The notes under the pieces were generated by a model. The model saw only the letters and a list, made by a program, of their open reading frames with translations. It did no database searches and was not told the origin of the DNA. This document shows positions 12,634 to 25,458 of a stretch of DNA of 64,000 nt, piece after piece. The DNA comes from Geosiphon pyriformis. Its lineage: Eukaryota; Glomeromycota; Glomeromycetes; Archaeosporales; Geosiphonaceae. Location: positions 65,342-129,341 of the forward strand of contig JAAOMT010000785.1 in the NCBI GenBank assembly GCA_016748015.1, written 5' to 3'. The position numbers and the translations under genes are program-made. Each line of letters starts with the position of its first letter. Within the stretch, counting starts at the first letter, position 1.

Positions 12634-15600
12634 ATCAATTCGATTGTCAGTTTGCATGTTTTTATATTCACATCAATTAATCAATATATATATCTCAATA
12701 TTGCAGTGTATTCAGTGCGTTGTCAAAAAAGACTCCACCCTTTTTAAATTTCCATTTTTAGAAAGTAATAATTATGCCCAAATGAACAAAAAAACGAAAT
12801 CAATGATTAATGTTTCATAGTTAATAATCCAGGCTGAAATCTCGCAAATTTTCAATGGTGTGTAAATGAACCTTTTTACATCAAATGATTGATGATGATG
12901 ATGAAACAATTGAAATTTTCTCCAAAGAAAAACAATGTGTAAAATTTTTCCGTTTGTTGAAAATTATTTCATGACATAATACTAAGTTTCTATTTTCATT
13001 TGCATTAGAAAAACATTGAAACGTTTCCGTTCTTTTTTTTTTTGGTTTACAATTTTATTTTTAATTAAAATAAATCATTCTCTGTTTGGGGGAATCTTTT
13101 TTCTCACTCATTAATATAATCGATTATCTCCTTATTTTATCTTGTAAATCTACAAAGTTTTGACCGACATTTTTACAATGGTAAATTAAAAATCTTGATA
13201 AAAAAAAATCTATCATTCAAAAAAATGTATGAATGGCTTTGATTGATTTAAGATTGTAGATGATGATGATGATGATGATGATTCTTTGTATTTTATAAAG
13301 TTATCTAATCTTTTCTCCTTTTATTTTCTTCCTCAAAGGTATTCTGTTTTATCTTGATCTTATGACTTTCATGTTGTTCTGTTTGAGTCAAACAAATAAA
13401 ATAATGCTATTATGAAGATTTTTTTAACGGGATTCACAAATTAAAAAAGTTTCCACACTTGATAAATTTTTACTAAAGTGATTTTTTTCGTTCAATCTGA
13501 TAATAAAAGATGGGATGACAGGGGAATAAGAATTTTTTATAATACCATTTGACTTAATAATAATTCTCCATTAAAGGAGGCTTTTTTCTTAAAGGGTATA
13601 GGGGGTTCAGATACTCTGAAAAAAAGAGATTACAAAAATATTTCCAATTACTTTTTTCGTAAAAACATGAAAAAGGTGTAAAGCCAAGACATGAAATAAT
13701 GGGCATATTTTTAGACAGACAAAAAAGAATGATTTCATCACGGTAATAAGAATTTCTTAAAAGTGCAATGCCTATTTAATACTTGAATATTTTATTCTAA
13801 TTTGGGATTGATAACAAATTTCAGATGACTAAAATAACGCCCATTTAGAAACCAGTTTCTTCATTATTGACCTTAATAAATCGACAAAAATTTGTTGTGC
13901 TATAAACAAAAACGTCTCTATCAACATATGACCTAATTTTAGAGTTTTTGAATTTTTCTTGGAGAAAAAAAACGAGTCTCCTACAGAATAGTTAAGGTTG
14001 GTCAATTTTTTTTAGTCACAATCATTTAATCTTTCATCAAATATATACAGTACATACCACAAAGCTTTGTAAGCCTCACAGCAAGTATTATAAACGAGTT
14101 CTTTTTATTTTATAAAAACAATGTTCTTCAATTCCCAGAAAGCTTGTAATCAAGATATTTTGTTTTAATAGCAAAAGGTATGAGTTAAATGATCCTCGAG
14201 ATTTAGACTTTGAGTTAAAGATGCCTTGATAAAATGAATGCATCTTTCACAACATTACATTTTGTGGTTTAACAAACTTAGATACTTTAAATTCGCAGAT
14301 CTTGAGTTTTTTAGAAACAAAGAATGTATAGTAATTGAGTTCTTCATTTTGAACTGAAATTTTTAATCGATAAAATAATTCAAAACTTTTGGATGTCGTA
14401 ATTTTTCGAAAAAACTTTTTATATCATTAATTGGATATTTTTTATTTTTATTTTATTTTGGAAGTATTGAGTTCTTCAATTTGAAAGTTATTTCCCAATT
14501 TGTGAATCAATTTCTCATTTTATAGAAAAAGCTATTGTAACATTAAATCATGAGTAATTTTTTCCCCAAGAATGAGATGAGGTATAATTAATGCCATAGC
14601 CTCTTTAGAAACCACACTAAAAAATTAATTTTTAGAAAGTTCTAATGTACCATTAATACTATTTTTATCATCAAAATTAACCAGAGAATAAATTTATACT
14701 TTTAAATCAATGCTTTTCATTAGGTTTTCAATGTCAACTAATGTAATTAGTCTTTCTAAAATTACTTTAGCATTAATTTATATGCCAAAGATTTTAGTTT
14801 CTGTACAATAATGAACTCTGTCCTTTGAAATATCTTATCAATACTGGTTATTTCATTCTTTGAAATTTATTTATGGTTATAATACTTTTTCCAAAGTTGA
14901 CTTGATTAATATGAAGTTTCAATTTTTTTTATTAGCATTAAAAATTCAATAAATATTATAAAAACCACTTTTTGGATGTAATATTGGTAAATATTCATTA
15001 ACTGAAAATAATATTTTCTAAAATTCGGTATATATAAAAATATTGATTAGTTGAAACATCTAATATCCTCAAAAAAAATTTCAAAAAATTAAATACTTTG
15101 TTTTGGCTAATACCAAACTAGAAATTTTGATTAACCATTTTACTCAAAATATCTTGAAACTCAAGGAATTATGGCTGATATAATAATTTTAGCTATCAAA
15201 ATGGTTTACCTTACCACTTTCTGAAATATAATAAAATCAAGAATTTTAAATTAATTACTAAAGTTAAATTAGAGATTAAATCATAACTTAATATTTAATT
15301 TCTTGTATTTTTTTGGTTTTCAAAATAGTTTGGTTGGTAAAATAATTGATTATTGATGGTCAAATAATTCATTTAATTAAAATTGTCATCAACTTTCAAT
15401 ATGAAAATATAAAGATTTTGATCAAAAATATTTTAAAATTAAATAATTAATGTTCAAAGATTATTTCTTGGTAAATCCACTTTGATTAATCAACCAAAAA
15501 GAAAAATAAAATGGATATTTTTTTTTTAGATTCGATTACCATTTTTCTCAAATGTATTTATTCTTATAAATCGGTTATATGTTCTTTTTGGCCATGTTTC

Positions 15601-16045
15601 ATATCGACTTCTTAACTAATTAATATATTCCAGAAACAATCGTAATTTCAATAATTCCAAAAATCTAGTTACTATTTTTATTTAAGTTAAATCATTTAAA
15701 ATTACATTCTCTTACCCATTTAGAATTGTTTTTATAATCCTTTATATAATTTTCTATTTTATAATTATGTTTTAAACTTTAAAAAAAAAAAACTTTTCAA
15801 TTATTAATAATTTATTAATAATTTTTGTTTTTTTATATTATTTGTATTGTAATATATTTTTAGTGAATTCATTATTGGATAGCTTTGAAATTATAAAAAT
15901 TAAAATTAAATAATAAATACTAAATTAAATTAAACTAAACGTTATATTTTTAAAATTGGTTAAAGATAAAGATAGCATTGTAATTAATTATAAATTTCAT
16001 GAAAATATTATAATTGATTGCAATCATTTTTATTAAAAGCCATAA

Positions 16046-16076
<31 letters not shown>

Positions 16077-17396
16077 GAAATATAATCAGTTGAAGCAAAA
16101 AAATACAATTTTCAATCAACATTATCGGTTGATAAAAAAGACTTTTATAATATATATCATTATGTTGAAATGAAATATAAAAAATTATGGTAATATTATT
16201 TTACAATAAATTTATGAAATTCATCATATCAAAATGATATTGAGTTCTTTATAACGGTAATTAATATAATTCCCAACTAAATTCAAATTTTATTTATTAT
16301 TCGCCAAATTATTTCTTTCACTTTTAATATAAATCTCTGATTGAGTCAACCTGTAAATAAGGAAAAAGGTTTATTTGGAATGATTTCATGCATTCCACAA
16401 AGGAGAAAGATTTACAAGGGCTAGTGAAATTTTTTAATTTAAAGATAATATTATAAAAATTGAAATCTATTTCATGTTAAATTTATTGTACTTGAAATGA
16501 ATTCAGTATTTTTTTAAATTGATCTCAAAAAAGGTTAAATGTATTTGAATAAATTTTTTCACTTGATTTATTAGGTATATTGAATAACAAAATTTATTTT
16601 TATGACTAATTTCTAGGCTTTACAATTTATTGGTTTTTTTTAATATTCAAGCTTATGAAAAAAATATTACTTTAATTATTTTAAGAAAGTCAATCAAATG
16701 AGGTTCAAGTTTCTATTTTAATAATTTGCGAAATCAATTTAACTCAATTTAACTCATTTTAACTCAATTAAAGTTAAAAAAAACCTAAATTTATATTAAA
16801 AAAAAATTTTTATTTTTCAAAAATGAAATGTTGAAATTTATTTGTAATATAAATTAAAAAATGTAAAAAAATTTATTATTCACTAAAATATATATTATTT
16901 ATATTAATAAAAATCTCTGAATTATAATTTTTTTGACAATAAATAAATTTTTTCAAATCATACATAAAAAATTTTTTGATTAAATACTTTTTTTGGTAAT
17001 CATAATGATAAAACAATGGGGTTTAATTAATTATATTTTTGGCATATGTTTAAATGATCATCAATAACTTTAAATAAAATTATTTATTTATCTTAAATAA
17101 ACTTAAATGTAGAAAATATTTAGTTTGACAAAATTTTTAATGAAATATTTTTTTCTTTCAAATATTAAAAAAAAAACAGAAAAAATTGATATCCAAAAAT
17201 TTTTATTTGAATTACAGATTAGATTATAATTTTATTTGACTTATTATGATGAAAAAGAAGATAGACCGTTTAAAAAGTATCCTCTGTGATCTTTTCTTTT
17301 TTGCGACTGGATTAAAATAAAACGTTAAATAATTGAATCCGCTTCGAATTTTCAAAAAAATTTCGTCTAAATTTTAGAAAATCTCCCATATTTCCA

Positions 17397-18580
17397 TTAT
17401 AAATCTGTAGACACCCTAATTTTACACTTGTCACACAAATAATTGGATTCAACAACTCCATCGTCAATTACAATTTCCATTGACTCACCGCTATCATCCG
17501 ATCGTAATTCATTTTGTAATCCATTTTCAGCATTACCACACTTTTTTCCAATTTTATCACGTAGTCTATGTACACCGACTTGAATTACATAAACCAGCAT
17601 AAAGAAAAAATACATCCCAATATACCAATAGATTGCTTTTATACCATTTTCCCACGAGAGAAATTCATAGACCCAAAAATTCCGCCTTAAATGAAGGTTA
17701 CAAAAAGGATGGTTGGTTTTCAGGTCACTAAAATTCCGAAAACCTTTTAAATTTCGAATCCATTGAAAACAATAAAGAACTCACCAAAGATGAACCACCC
17801 AAGCTTCAAACATGAATAATAGAATAAAGCTTATGGTGATCAGGAAGAATGGCCACACCATAACTTGTCGATTCAAAGCGACCTCAATACACATCATTAA
17901 AGCGTTTACCGCGTGTAATGATACGTTGCGCCACCATACTTCGAGGGGTGTGTCAGTAGTCAAATTATGTGCTAGAAATAACCAGTAGACGATTGAAACT
18001 ATAAAACTGAAATGAGATTTTAAGAAAAGAATATTAAATGACATAAAACCTTTGCAAGTAAAAAAATAATGTTCAACTTACTGATAATGACATATCGTAT
18101 GATAGAGTGTCCAGAACAAGAAATTCAAGTATTTCGGTAAACATAAATTTCTTCTACGAATATATTTACACGAGTAAAATATTGCTAACTGCATGAAATA
18201 TAAAAATAAATTTTGAGATCTCCCAAACTTGAACCCTTTGAAACTTTATCCTCTTCATTCTTCAGGAAACTGCTCACCAAAAAATAAGAAACTAGTCCAA
18301 TAAAACTTAAATAAGTGAAATAAAATATTAAATCTACATTTCTTCTTTTAATGAGATCCACAGAGACTGAAGCCAATACGATCAAGCCATATAGGGCAAA
18401 CAAGATTCTAATTATTAATAATGTTTTTGGACGAATAAACCATGATGTTGTTGAAAGTTCTGGGTTAAATGTCTCAAATTTGAAGAATCTTGAGCAAGAA
18501 AGTAATAGGGAAGAACCTAAAGAGGTTTTGTGTTGTTTTTCTGTGTTTTCCATTGTGGTTGTAGTGGATATGATTCTCAT
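17397..18580 (-). CDS. AIG1/FAR-17a-like multi-pass membrane protein
   Basis: Four exons, 18580-18245, 18188-18082, 18006-17785 and 17727-17397, keep phase at every join and give 331 aa; introns are 56, 75 and 57 nt. The first donor (GTTTCA) is weak, so that junction is less sure. About six hydrophobic helices are visible: LIIRILFALYGLIVLASVSV, IFYFTYLSFIGLVSYFLVSS, FIVSIVYWLFLA, a helix around residues 190-205, WPFFLITISFILLFMFEAWV and YFFFMLVYVIQVGV. The pattern NVSLHAVNALMMCIEVALNR followed by FWVYEFLSW matches what I know of the AIG1/FAR-17a family, some animal members of which hydrolyse fatty-acid esters of hydroxy fatty acids; the His in SLHAVN would be a catalytic candidate. The C-terminal tail is acidic and ends with a CDKC pair. 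An alternative start is the ATG at 18553. Confidence 0.65.
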
Positions 18581-18905
18581 TTATGCAAATAGGGATTTAT
18601 TTTCAATTTCTGTTTTTGGCAAAAACAGCTGACATATGATTAAAAGTAAAAAGAATGAATGTATGTATGTATGTATGTATGTATGTGTGTAATTAATTCT
18701 CCTATCCTTGAAAATACAATTAAGGAAAGAAATGAAGGCTTTTTTTTTTGAAAAATCGGTAAAGATGAGCCACCATTTATTCAGATCCGTTCCTTGAAAT
18801 TTTTTCAAAGTGTGGGAAAACAATTTTATTGTCGTTCCGAAAGCTTTTATTTGTTTGTCGTTGTTGTGGTGATTGTTGCCAAGAAACGCGGGGTGGGTCA
18901 AATCT
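18581..18905. promoter_or_regulatory. 5' flank of the AIG1-like gene with (GTAT)n
   Basis: Short region between the AIG1-like start and the Nudix relic. It has a (GTAT)n microsatellite at about 18657-18690. No gene is called. Confidence 0.4.
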
Positions 18906-18909
18906 ATTT

Positions 18910-19082
18910 TCACTTCAACCTCGCAACTCCCTTTTTCTGATCGTGAGAGCTCGTTCAAAGATAAATTGTTGGCCGGTTTCTTTCAAGTTCCAGGGGGCAA
19001 AATTGAAACTGGTGAAATTTTCCCTATGATTGAGAAAGAATTTTTAAGATTGCAAGGAGTAAAAGAATCATGCGAGCTTTGA
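18910..19082 (+). pseudogene. Nudix hydrolase fragment
   Basis: The frame reading FQVPGGKIETGE, then MIEKEFLRLQGV, stopping at 19080-19082, resembles a Nudix box (GX5EX7REUXEEXGU). The G-X5-E part is intact, but the spacing to the second half is one residue short, the Arg is Lys, and the two catalytic Glu positions read Arg and Leu. A frameshift near 18955 separates LIVRARSK from the following DKLLAG, two pieces that would be contiguous in a Nudix protein. No start codon or downstream half is found. It is best read as a decayed relic of a nucleotide- or NDP-X-hydrolysing enzyme; the family call rests on a short motif. Confidence 0.55.
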
Positions 19083-21187
19083 GCCTGGATAATTCAAGCA
19101 CCCGAGAACTTCGTATAATTACAAGTTTTGCCAATTCTAAAAATAGAATTAGAGTAATCAACGCTTTCCATGGCTCTCATTTCATTTTGAACATGGATAT
19201 TTATTTTCCTATCATACCTCCCTCCTTAAGATGATCGATTTGTGTGAATCTTTGTTTTATTTATTAAATTCAGATAGATTTTTTTTTTGAATTTAAATCT
19301 TATCGCCGCCGTTTTAAAATGGAAAGTTTTTGACCTGACTCACATTGCTCATTTTCATCTATAACTATATCATCTATTTGTGGATGATTACAAATATATA
19401 ACGTAAAATATAAAAAATATAAAAATTTTTTATTCTATTTATTTAAATAATATTTATGTAAAAAAATAATTAATCTTAAATAAATTTTAATACAATTTAT
19501 TTGAATAAAGAATTTTAGTTTTTTAATATATGAATATTTTTGATTTTACTTTTTATTAATATTATGAGATCAATAATAATTATTTAAATAATTTAAGATT
19601 TAAAAGTTTTATTTAAATATGAAAATTAATTAATAAAATATTTTTTTTCCAAATGATATTTTTCATATTTTTTATATTTTTTATATTTTTTATATTTTTG
19701 TTTATAAATCAATACATAAAACTTTTTTAATAATCCATCTTAATAATTTACTTTTATATTTTACATTTTCTAATTTTTTCTAAATAATGCTTTTTTTATA
19801 TATACTTAAATATCAAATAATATATTTTTATTTTTGATATAATTTATTTCAACATATTATGAATTTAAAATTTATTGGTACATATCAAAAATTAAATTTT
19901 TTATTTATTTATAATTATTAAAAATAAACCATTTATCTTAATTGGATATATATGTATGAATTTTTGTTGTTCGATTACAACAAAATAAATATTAAGAAAT
20001 TGTATAAGATTTTTAATTTACTATTAAAATAATTAAACGAATTCAAATATCAACCATTTTGTATTTGATGGGATAATTTTTTTGATGTAATGATTATTGT
20101 TCAATAGCCAATTTCACATAATGTTTCAGCTTTCACAAGATTCAAAAATGGTGTGAATATGCAATGTTCTAATTTTATAATAAGAAATTATAAGTTTGAA
20201 AATGAAACCAATATTTGAGCCACGTTATTCATTGTCTTTCATTACTCATTAGATAGTTGGAGCCCCGAACCAGTGGATAAAAAAAAAGGGTATGATGTTT
20301 CATATTCAAATAATTTGATGTACATGTACTATGTTGTTATAAATTACCCCTATTAATTCAGATGCATTTTCTTTCCCATTGAAGAATAGTTTCACGTCAA
20401 AAGAATGATATTGTTGATGTTCTTTCAGTAAAAACTCTGTGCATGTATTGTTTATCATTTGGAATTAGGCATTAACTAATATCAATCGGGAGTTGTTAAA
20501 AATGATGCACTATAAGAATTTGCTCTGTGAATACATCAATTTTCAAATGCGAATCCTTGAAAGTATTTGAGTGTTAGAAGACATGATTTCTCATTCAAAA
20601 ATGCAAAGGATCGATTTTTTAGGATATTCGAAGCTTTGCTAAGAAATAGAGAGCACAACATATTACCATCAAAGTCTTCAAACTAATCTTGAAATTTCAT
20701 TGCGCATGTAAATTCCAAAAATAGTTTTGACCCTAGATACGTTTCATCATTGAGGTAACCTTTGCCTCTTATTAGGAACTCTTTAGGAAAAGATTGTAAA
20801 AAGATAATCATAGGGAAATTTTATTTCCAAACAAAGATTTTTAATAGTGATGAAAAAATGCATTTTCCTTCAGTTGAGCAAATAAAATTTTGTTTTCTAT
20901 CAATTTTTTCTTCACCTCAATATAGAGCATTCAAATCTATTAAATTTTTGATTTTTATCTAAATTCACTTGGTTTTGCGACTAAATATTTATCAATAATT
21001 CAATTAGCAATTAAATATTTTGGCCTCAAAATTACATCCAGTTTTCAGCAAAATCTATAATTCTAATGGTATTAATTTTGTACAAGGAACAAATTTATGT
21101 AGAAAGAGTTTAGTAAAGGTAAAACTGTAATAGAATCTACAAATACATAAATGATTATTAAACCAAATTTTGTCCGCCACTGTGGTT
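19083..21187. other. AT-rich intergenic region, no gene seen
   Basis: The stretch 19.4-20.1 kb is almost pure A+T with poly-TATTTTTTATATTTT runs. The rest, to the deacetylase stop, is slightly more balanced but has no domain-bearing frame; a 66-codon frame at 20762-20962 shows no motif. Confidence 0.6.
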
Positions 21188-22634
21188 TCATATTAATCCA
21201 AAACCTATTGTCAAAGATAAAATCATCAGTAATATTTTCGTTTGACTTTCTTTAAGTATTAACTTTATAGATCGCGAAGCGTTAGAAGTCTGATTCGATC
21301 CTTGTGTTGATACTGTTGAATTGTTTTTAGTTGAAGTGATTTCCGTGCCGGACCTTTTTCCTTCATTTTTATTTTTCGATTCAATGGTTTTGTTGGTATT
21401 ACCAGGGGTAGAATAATTCGTTGAACTTTTACTTAAATTTCCACTACCCAAGCTAGCCGATCCTGAATTGGTATTATTCTTATATGGGTTAACACTTGTA
21501 CATTCAGCAATAGTCTTCAACTTCCAACCCGCATCTTTCAAAATGTTCATAGCATCAGGAGCCAACTCCGCGGTGTGTTCATACAAATCATGTTCTAACG
21601 AAATATGTCCATAATCCAGTTCGGTTTTCTGGGTAGACCATAGAGTAAAATTATCAGTTACCCATTGGATTTCGAAATTTGGATCGCTGACCGATACCCA
21701 ATCTCTACTATCACGATCCCAGATGGCGGTTTTATATCCTAGTTGTTCTATAATTCCGCGAACTCGATCATCGTAGTCACCGTATGGAGGTCGGACTAAA
21801 GTCGGTATAAGACCACCGGTCGCCGCTTCAATCGCTTTCTCGGTCCATTTAATTTCCGCAATGATTTGTTCGGTTGATTGTGTGGTAAGTGCGGTGTGTG
21901 ACCAAGTGTGTATTGCAATTTCGTGACCTAAAAATTATGAAATTGAGTCAAAATTGTTATTATTATAGTTTCCCCTTTAATATTGTATTAAATTTGAGAA
22001 TTAAAAATTGATTGCGCTGAAACCCACCAGAATCAACTGCCTTCTTTACAATTTCTGGATACTCAACCACGCGAAAGCCAACTAAAAAGAAAGTCGCTTT
22101 TACGCCAGCCGCATCTAATGCATCAATAAGTTTATCCGTGTAAGGTCTGAATGATAATTGATTAATTAATTAATTAATTAATTAATTTCTAAATTTAGAA
22201 TATGGATCAACTGACTGAACCAAATTTGTAAAAGAGGAGAAAAACTTACGAAGGTCCATCATCATATGACAATCCCCAATCTGAATAATGGAAAGACAGG
22301 GTTAATTGTTGATATTAATCCCCATTCAAGGTTTAGGCATTGAATAAAACTTACCTCCTTGATCAGGGCATTCAACGATATCATCAGGTCGAGTACATCC
22401 GTCACATGACCAATTACAAGTTTCCACTCCGGGTGTACAGACTCCAACACTTTGTACAAGTGATATTTTTGGTAGGGTTCTCTTTTTCACTAATTTGTTC
22501 CAAATTTTCTTTGTGGGTGGTGGGAGAATTGGGGCTGGCCATTTACCCGGTAATTTAGCGTCAACGCTTTTTGATGAGAGAAGGGTCAATATGAAGAGGA
22601 AGAGAAGGGTTAAAAAGGTTTTTGAAGTAGTCAT
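21188..22634 (-). CDS. chitin/polysaccharide deacetylase, GPI-type (CE4)
   Basis: Four exons, 22634-22355, 22280-22250, 22146-22028 and 21927-21188, all in phase, give 389 aa. Residues 1-26 are a signal peptide (TFLTLLFLFILTLL...VDA). A Cys-rich segment (CTPGVETCNWSCDGC) precedes the NodB domain. Motif 1 is SYDDGPS (Asp100/Asp101), on a 31-nt exon; motif 2 is HTWSH (His150/His154), completing the metal triad; motif 3 is RPPYGD (189-194); motif 4 is WDRDSRDW; motif 5 has His256 in LEHD. All expected catalytic residues are present. The tail is Ser/Thr/Asn-rich and ends in a hydrophobic run (ILLMILSLTIGFGLI), the layout of a GPI anchor signal. It should remove acetyl groups from cell-wall chitin at the surface. 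Which polymer it acts on is not shown by sequence. Confidence 0.93.
22160..22187. repeat. (TTAA)n repeat inside deacetylase intron 2
   Basis: Tandem ATTA units in the 103-nt intron between the 31-nt exon and the next exon of the deacetylase gene. Confidence 0.9.
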
Positions 22635-25280
22635 TTTGTATAATTTATCGAGTGATTAAGCTAAGGTTCTATAGACGAGTTTTCAAAGGAAGTAATTTTT
22701 CTCGTTGAGAGAATAGCCTTTTCCAGAAAGGTGGGTTTTGTAAAAATGTAAAAGCGTCAAGCTTTAAAGAATTAAGGAAAGTTTTTCCGAAATCTTTTTT
22801 GTTTTTCTCGGGAATTTGTTTTCGTGAAAATTCACTTAATGAAATGAAATTTTTTTTCTTTAAATAAGATTAGACTATATTTTATCACCAAAGGTTGGTT
22901 AAGAATAACCAGCTAAACCCGTAAAAAATCTAGAAAAGACGACCGAAAAATGCGTCTTTACCCGATTGTTTTTTTCAAAAAAACAAAAAAGAAAAGAAAG
23001 CTGCTTTTTTTGCCAGCCGTAGTGGGAAACGGCTGAAAAAGAAAATTAAGAAAACACAAATGACTCAAAGTGCGCAAATGATCGAATGGTGAACCCTCTC
23101 CTTACTCTTTATCGTTCCTGTACTCAATTTATAATTTTTCCAACGCCGATTGACAGGTAAGTACAAAATGTAGGAACGAAATCTTATCACAAATGATTTA
23201 TATCAACAAATTAGAATATAGCCAATATACCGGCCGAAACCATTATGCACACGGAATATTGATTACACAAATTGCTATTTTTCTATTGTTGTCAGACCTT
23301 TTTTCATGCACCTGAATACGTTTAGAATGTATCGGAAATAGTATTTTTCAATGATTACCAGTGAAATTAAAATTATAAAGTTAATTCTTGTATGCTAAAT
23401 ATAAGTTTAATTTTCCTTGTTGGCGGTCAGAAACGAATAAAGCACCAATATAACTCCTTTTAAACCTTAAATTCATCTGTTCGACAAAGTATTTGTTGTC
23501 TGTTTTTTTAATATGGTATTTTAAAACAGTATTTTCAGGTTTAATTTTTAACTGCAAATTAATTTCACAACAAAAGGAAAAGATGACTTTGTATTTTCTC
23601 TTACAATCTTATGGTCATGGACTAAAAGCGTTTGGAGTTTTACGCAAAATGTATTATTCATATTTCTGAGATCAACGACACAGGATTAATTTAACAAATT
23701 TTATTTGACAATGTGTAACTTGAAACGTTATCTTTGGATATGTTTTATGACGCCCCATAAAACTTCAGGGGCTCAGTGTCAACCATCGCAACAATACCAC
23801 TATAAATATAATCGAGATCTTAATTTCTTGTTGCACAATTTAAATTTGAAATTTGAAAGATTGTGAAATAAATGATACCTTAATAATCTAACCATAATAT
23901 ATTTTTTTAAATCTGTCAAAAAATCTTGATAAACAGATTTATTGCTAATCTTTGCAAATAAAAATCCAAGTAATTATGTAAAAAAATCTTTTATTTTCAT
24001 TAAATGTTTTTATAATAAAAAAAATATCATTATATGTTGAAGAACAAATTTTAAATATCAAAAAAATATAAATTATTAAAAGATTTAAGATAAAGAATAA
24101 GTTAAAATATATTATAAAATAATTAATATTAAAAATATTAATATGAAATGAAAGAGTTTAAAAATATAAAAATAAATTTAAAATTTAAAGTTCAAATTCA
24201 AAACAAATCTTAAAATCTAATATTCCTTTGTTTTTGTTTTTTAAAAAACAAATTACAAAATAGTTTATTAATAAAATCTTTTTTATAAATATTTATTAAT
24301 ATTTATTAATATTAATTTACATTTCTATATTTTTAATTATCCATATTTTTTTTTTAATTTTGTTAAATTTTAATTATTAAATTTATTTAATCTTTAATTT
24401 GTTTTGAGATTTTATTTATAATAAAATATTTATTGAAAAAATCATTATAAATTATAAATTCTGGCAATTTTTATTATTTGTTAATTATTAATAAACAATC
24501 ACATTAATAATTCATCTTTAAAAAATGAATTTTTTTAATATATAAATTCACTTTTTTTACTTTAGCTCTTTTACGTTTTAATTGATAAATATTCTTACAC
24601 ACCTTTTCTCAATCAAAGAAAAATCGATAATTAAAATAATTTACTCATGTGCGATGCCTCTTAATTCAGGTCATTTTCAGACATAAACTTGCACTTGTAA
24701 GAAAGATGATATAGCCAGCAATTTGCTTTGCTTGTGTTATCATATCACTATTAAATTCACTTTTTCTTAGCTTCATCGATCAATACGACTATTGACAGAA
24801 TATTTAATATGAGCCAAACCACAGCTTCTATCAAGCCACTCTTCTGATCAGATGCGTTTTACTGCTGAAGATAGAGATAAACTCTTGGCAGGTCAACTCA
24901 TTCCGATTGTTTACTTCGATCTTGAATGCGAATAGAAGGACTGATTTCACATTCGCCATCTTTACCTTAATGAATGCAAACTCATTTTTAGTTTCTTCCT
25001 CATTGCTTTCCTTTTCTTGTCCACTGTACAATAAAGGGGTTCTTTTGACAAAGTTTAGATACAATTTGGGAGAAGTTTTATACTAGTCAAGAAACTGAAT
25101 TAGTGTCGTTTTGCATTCAACATCGATCCACACTATTAAGCTTTGACAACTGTTTGAACTCAATCCTTATACTTTGATTAAGAAAGTATTAATAGCAATA
25201 AAATAGTAACATTTTATAAATACTCTAAGGGAAAATTAAATACAAAATGTTTATTTGGAAATGAGTGATAAAAGGAATAT
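22635..25280. other. intergenic region, deacetylase 5' flank then AT desert
   Basis: The first ~1.2 kb (22635-23850) is moderately AT-rich and is probably the deacetylase upstream region. 23.85-24.6 kb is near-pure A+T. A 77-codon minus-strand frame at 24831-25064 has no motif and no clear exon partners, so it is not called. Confidence 0.55.
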
Positions 25281-25353
25281 GCTCACAGCAGGGGTCGAAC
25301 CTGCGACCTTGGCGTTATTAGCACCACGCTCTAACCAACTGAGCTATGCGAGC
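25281..25353 (-). tRNA. tRNA-Ile (anticodon AAU)
   Basis: Seventy-three nt, minus strand. The acceptor stem GCTCGCA pairs with TGTGAGC (one G-T). The D arm carries AGCTCAGTTGGTTAGAGC, the anticodon loop is CTAATAA with AAT, and the T arm is GCAGGTTCGACCCCTGC. There is no intron and no encoded CCA, as usual in eukaryotes. After A34-to-inosine editing it would read AUU, AUC and AUA. Its 5' end lies 105 bp from the divergent YAE1-like ATG. Confidence 0.97.
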
Positions 25354-25458
25354 TAATCTTGTCACTATGTGCAAATTTTGTTATATATTTTGATTATTAA
25401 TTTATTGTCCGAGGTGGTATTTAACTCATTCGTTAGACTTTTTGCGGAATATCTACTC

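Larger units (their letters stand above)
9734..17396. other. 7.6-kb AT-rich gene desert
   Basis: No coding region can be supported here. It carries microsatellites: (AGAC)n at 11689-11716, (TTA)n at about 12114-12160, (TTTTA)n at about 12594-12633, (GAT)n at 13259-13282 and (ATT)n at 16049-16076. It also has a perfect 19-bp inverted repeat (11166-11213). From about 14 kb on, the sequence becomes still richer in A+T. Small open frames are low-complexity. Confidence 0.65.

Noticed and set aside
12548-12820. 90-codon plus-strand frame
   Set aside because: It runs through a (TTTTA)n repeat and has no motif; no ribosomal, RNA or domain support.
24831-25064. 77-codon minus-strand frame
   Set aside because: Composition is plausible, but there is no motif and no exon that extends it in phase.
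25281-25353. tRNA-Leu or tRNA with intron
   Set aside because: The anticodon loop CTAATAA gives AAU (Ile), and the arms close without an intron.
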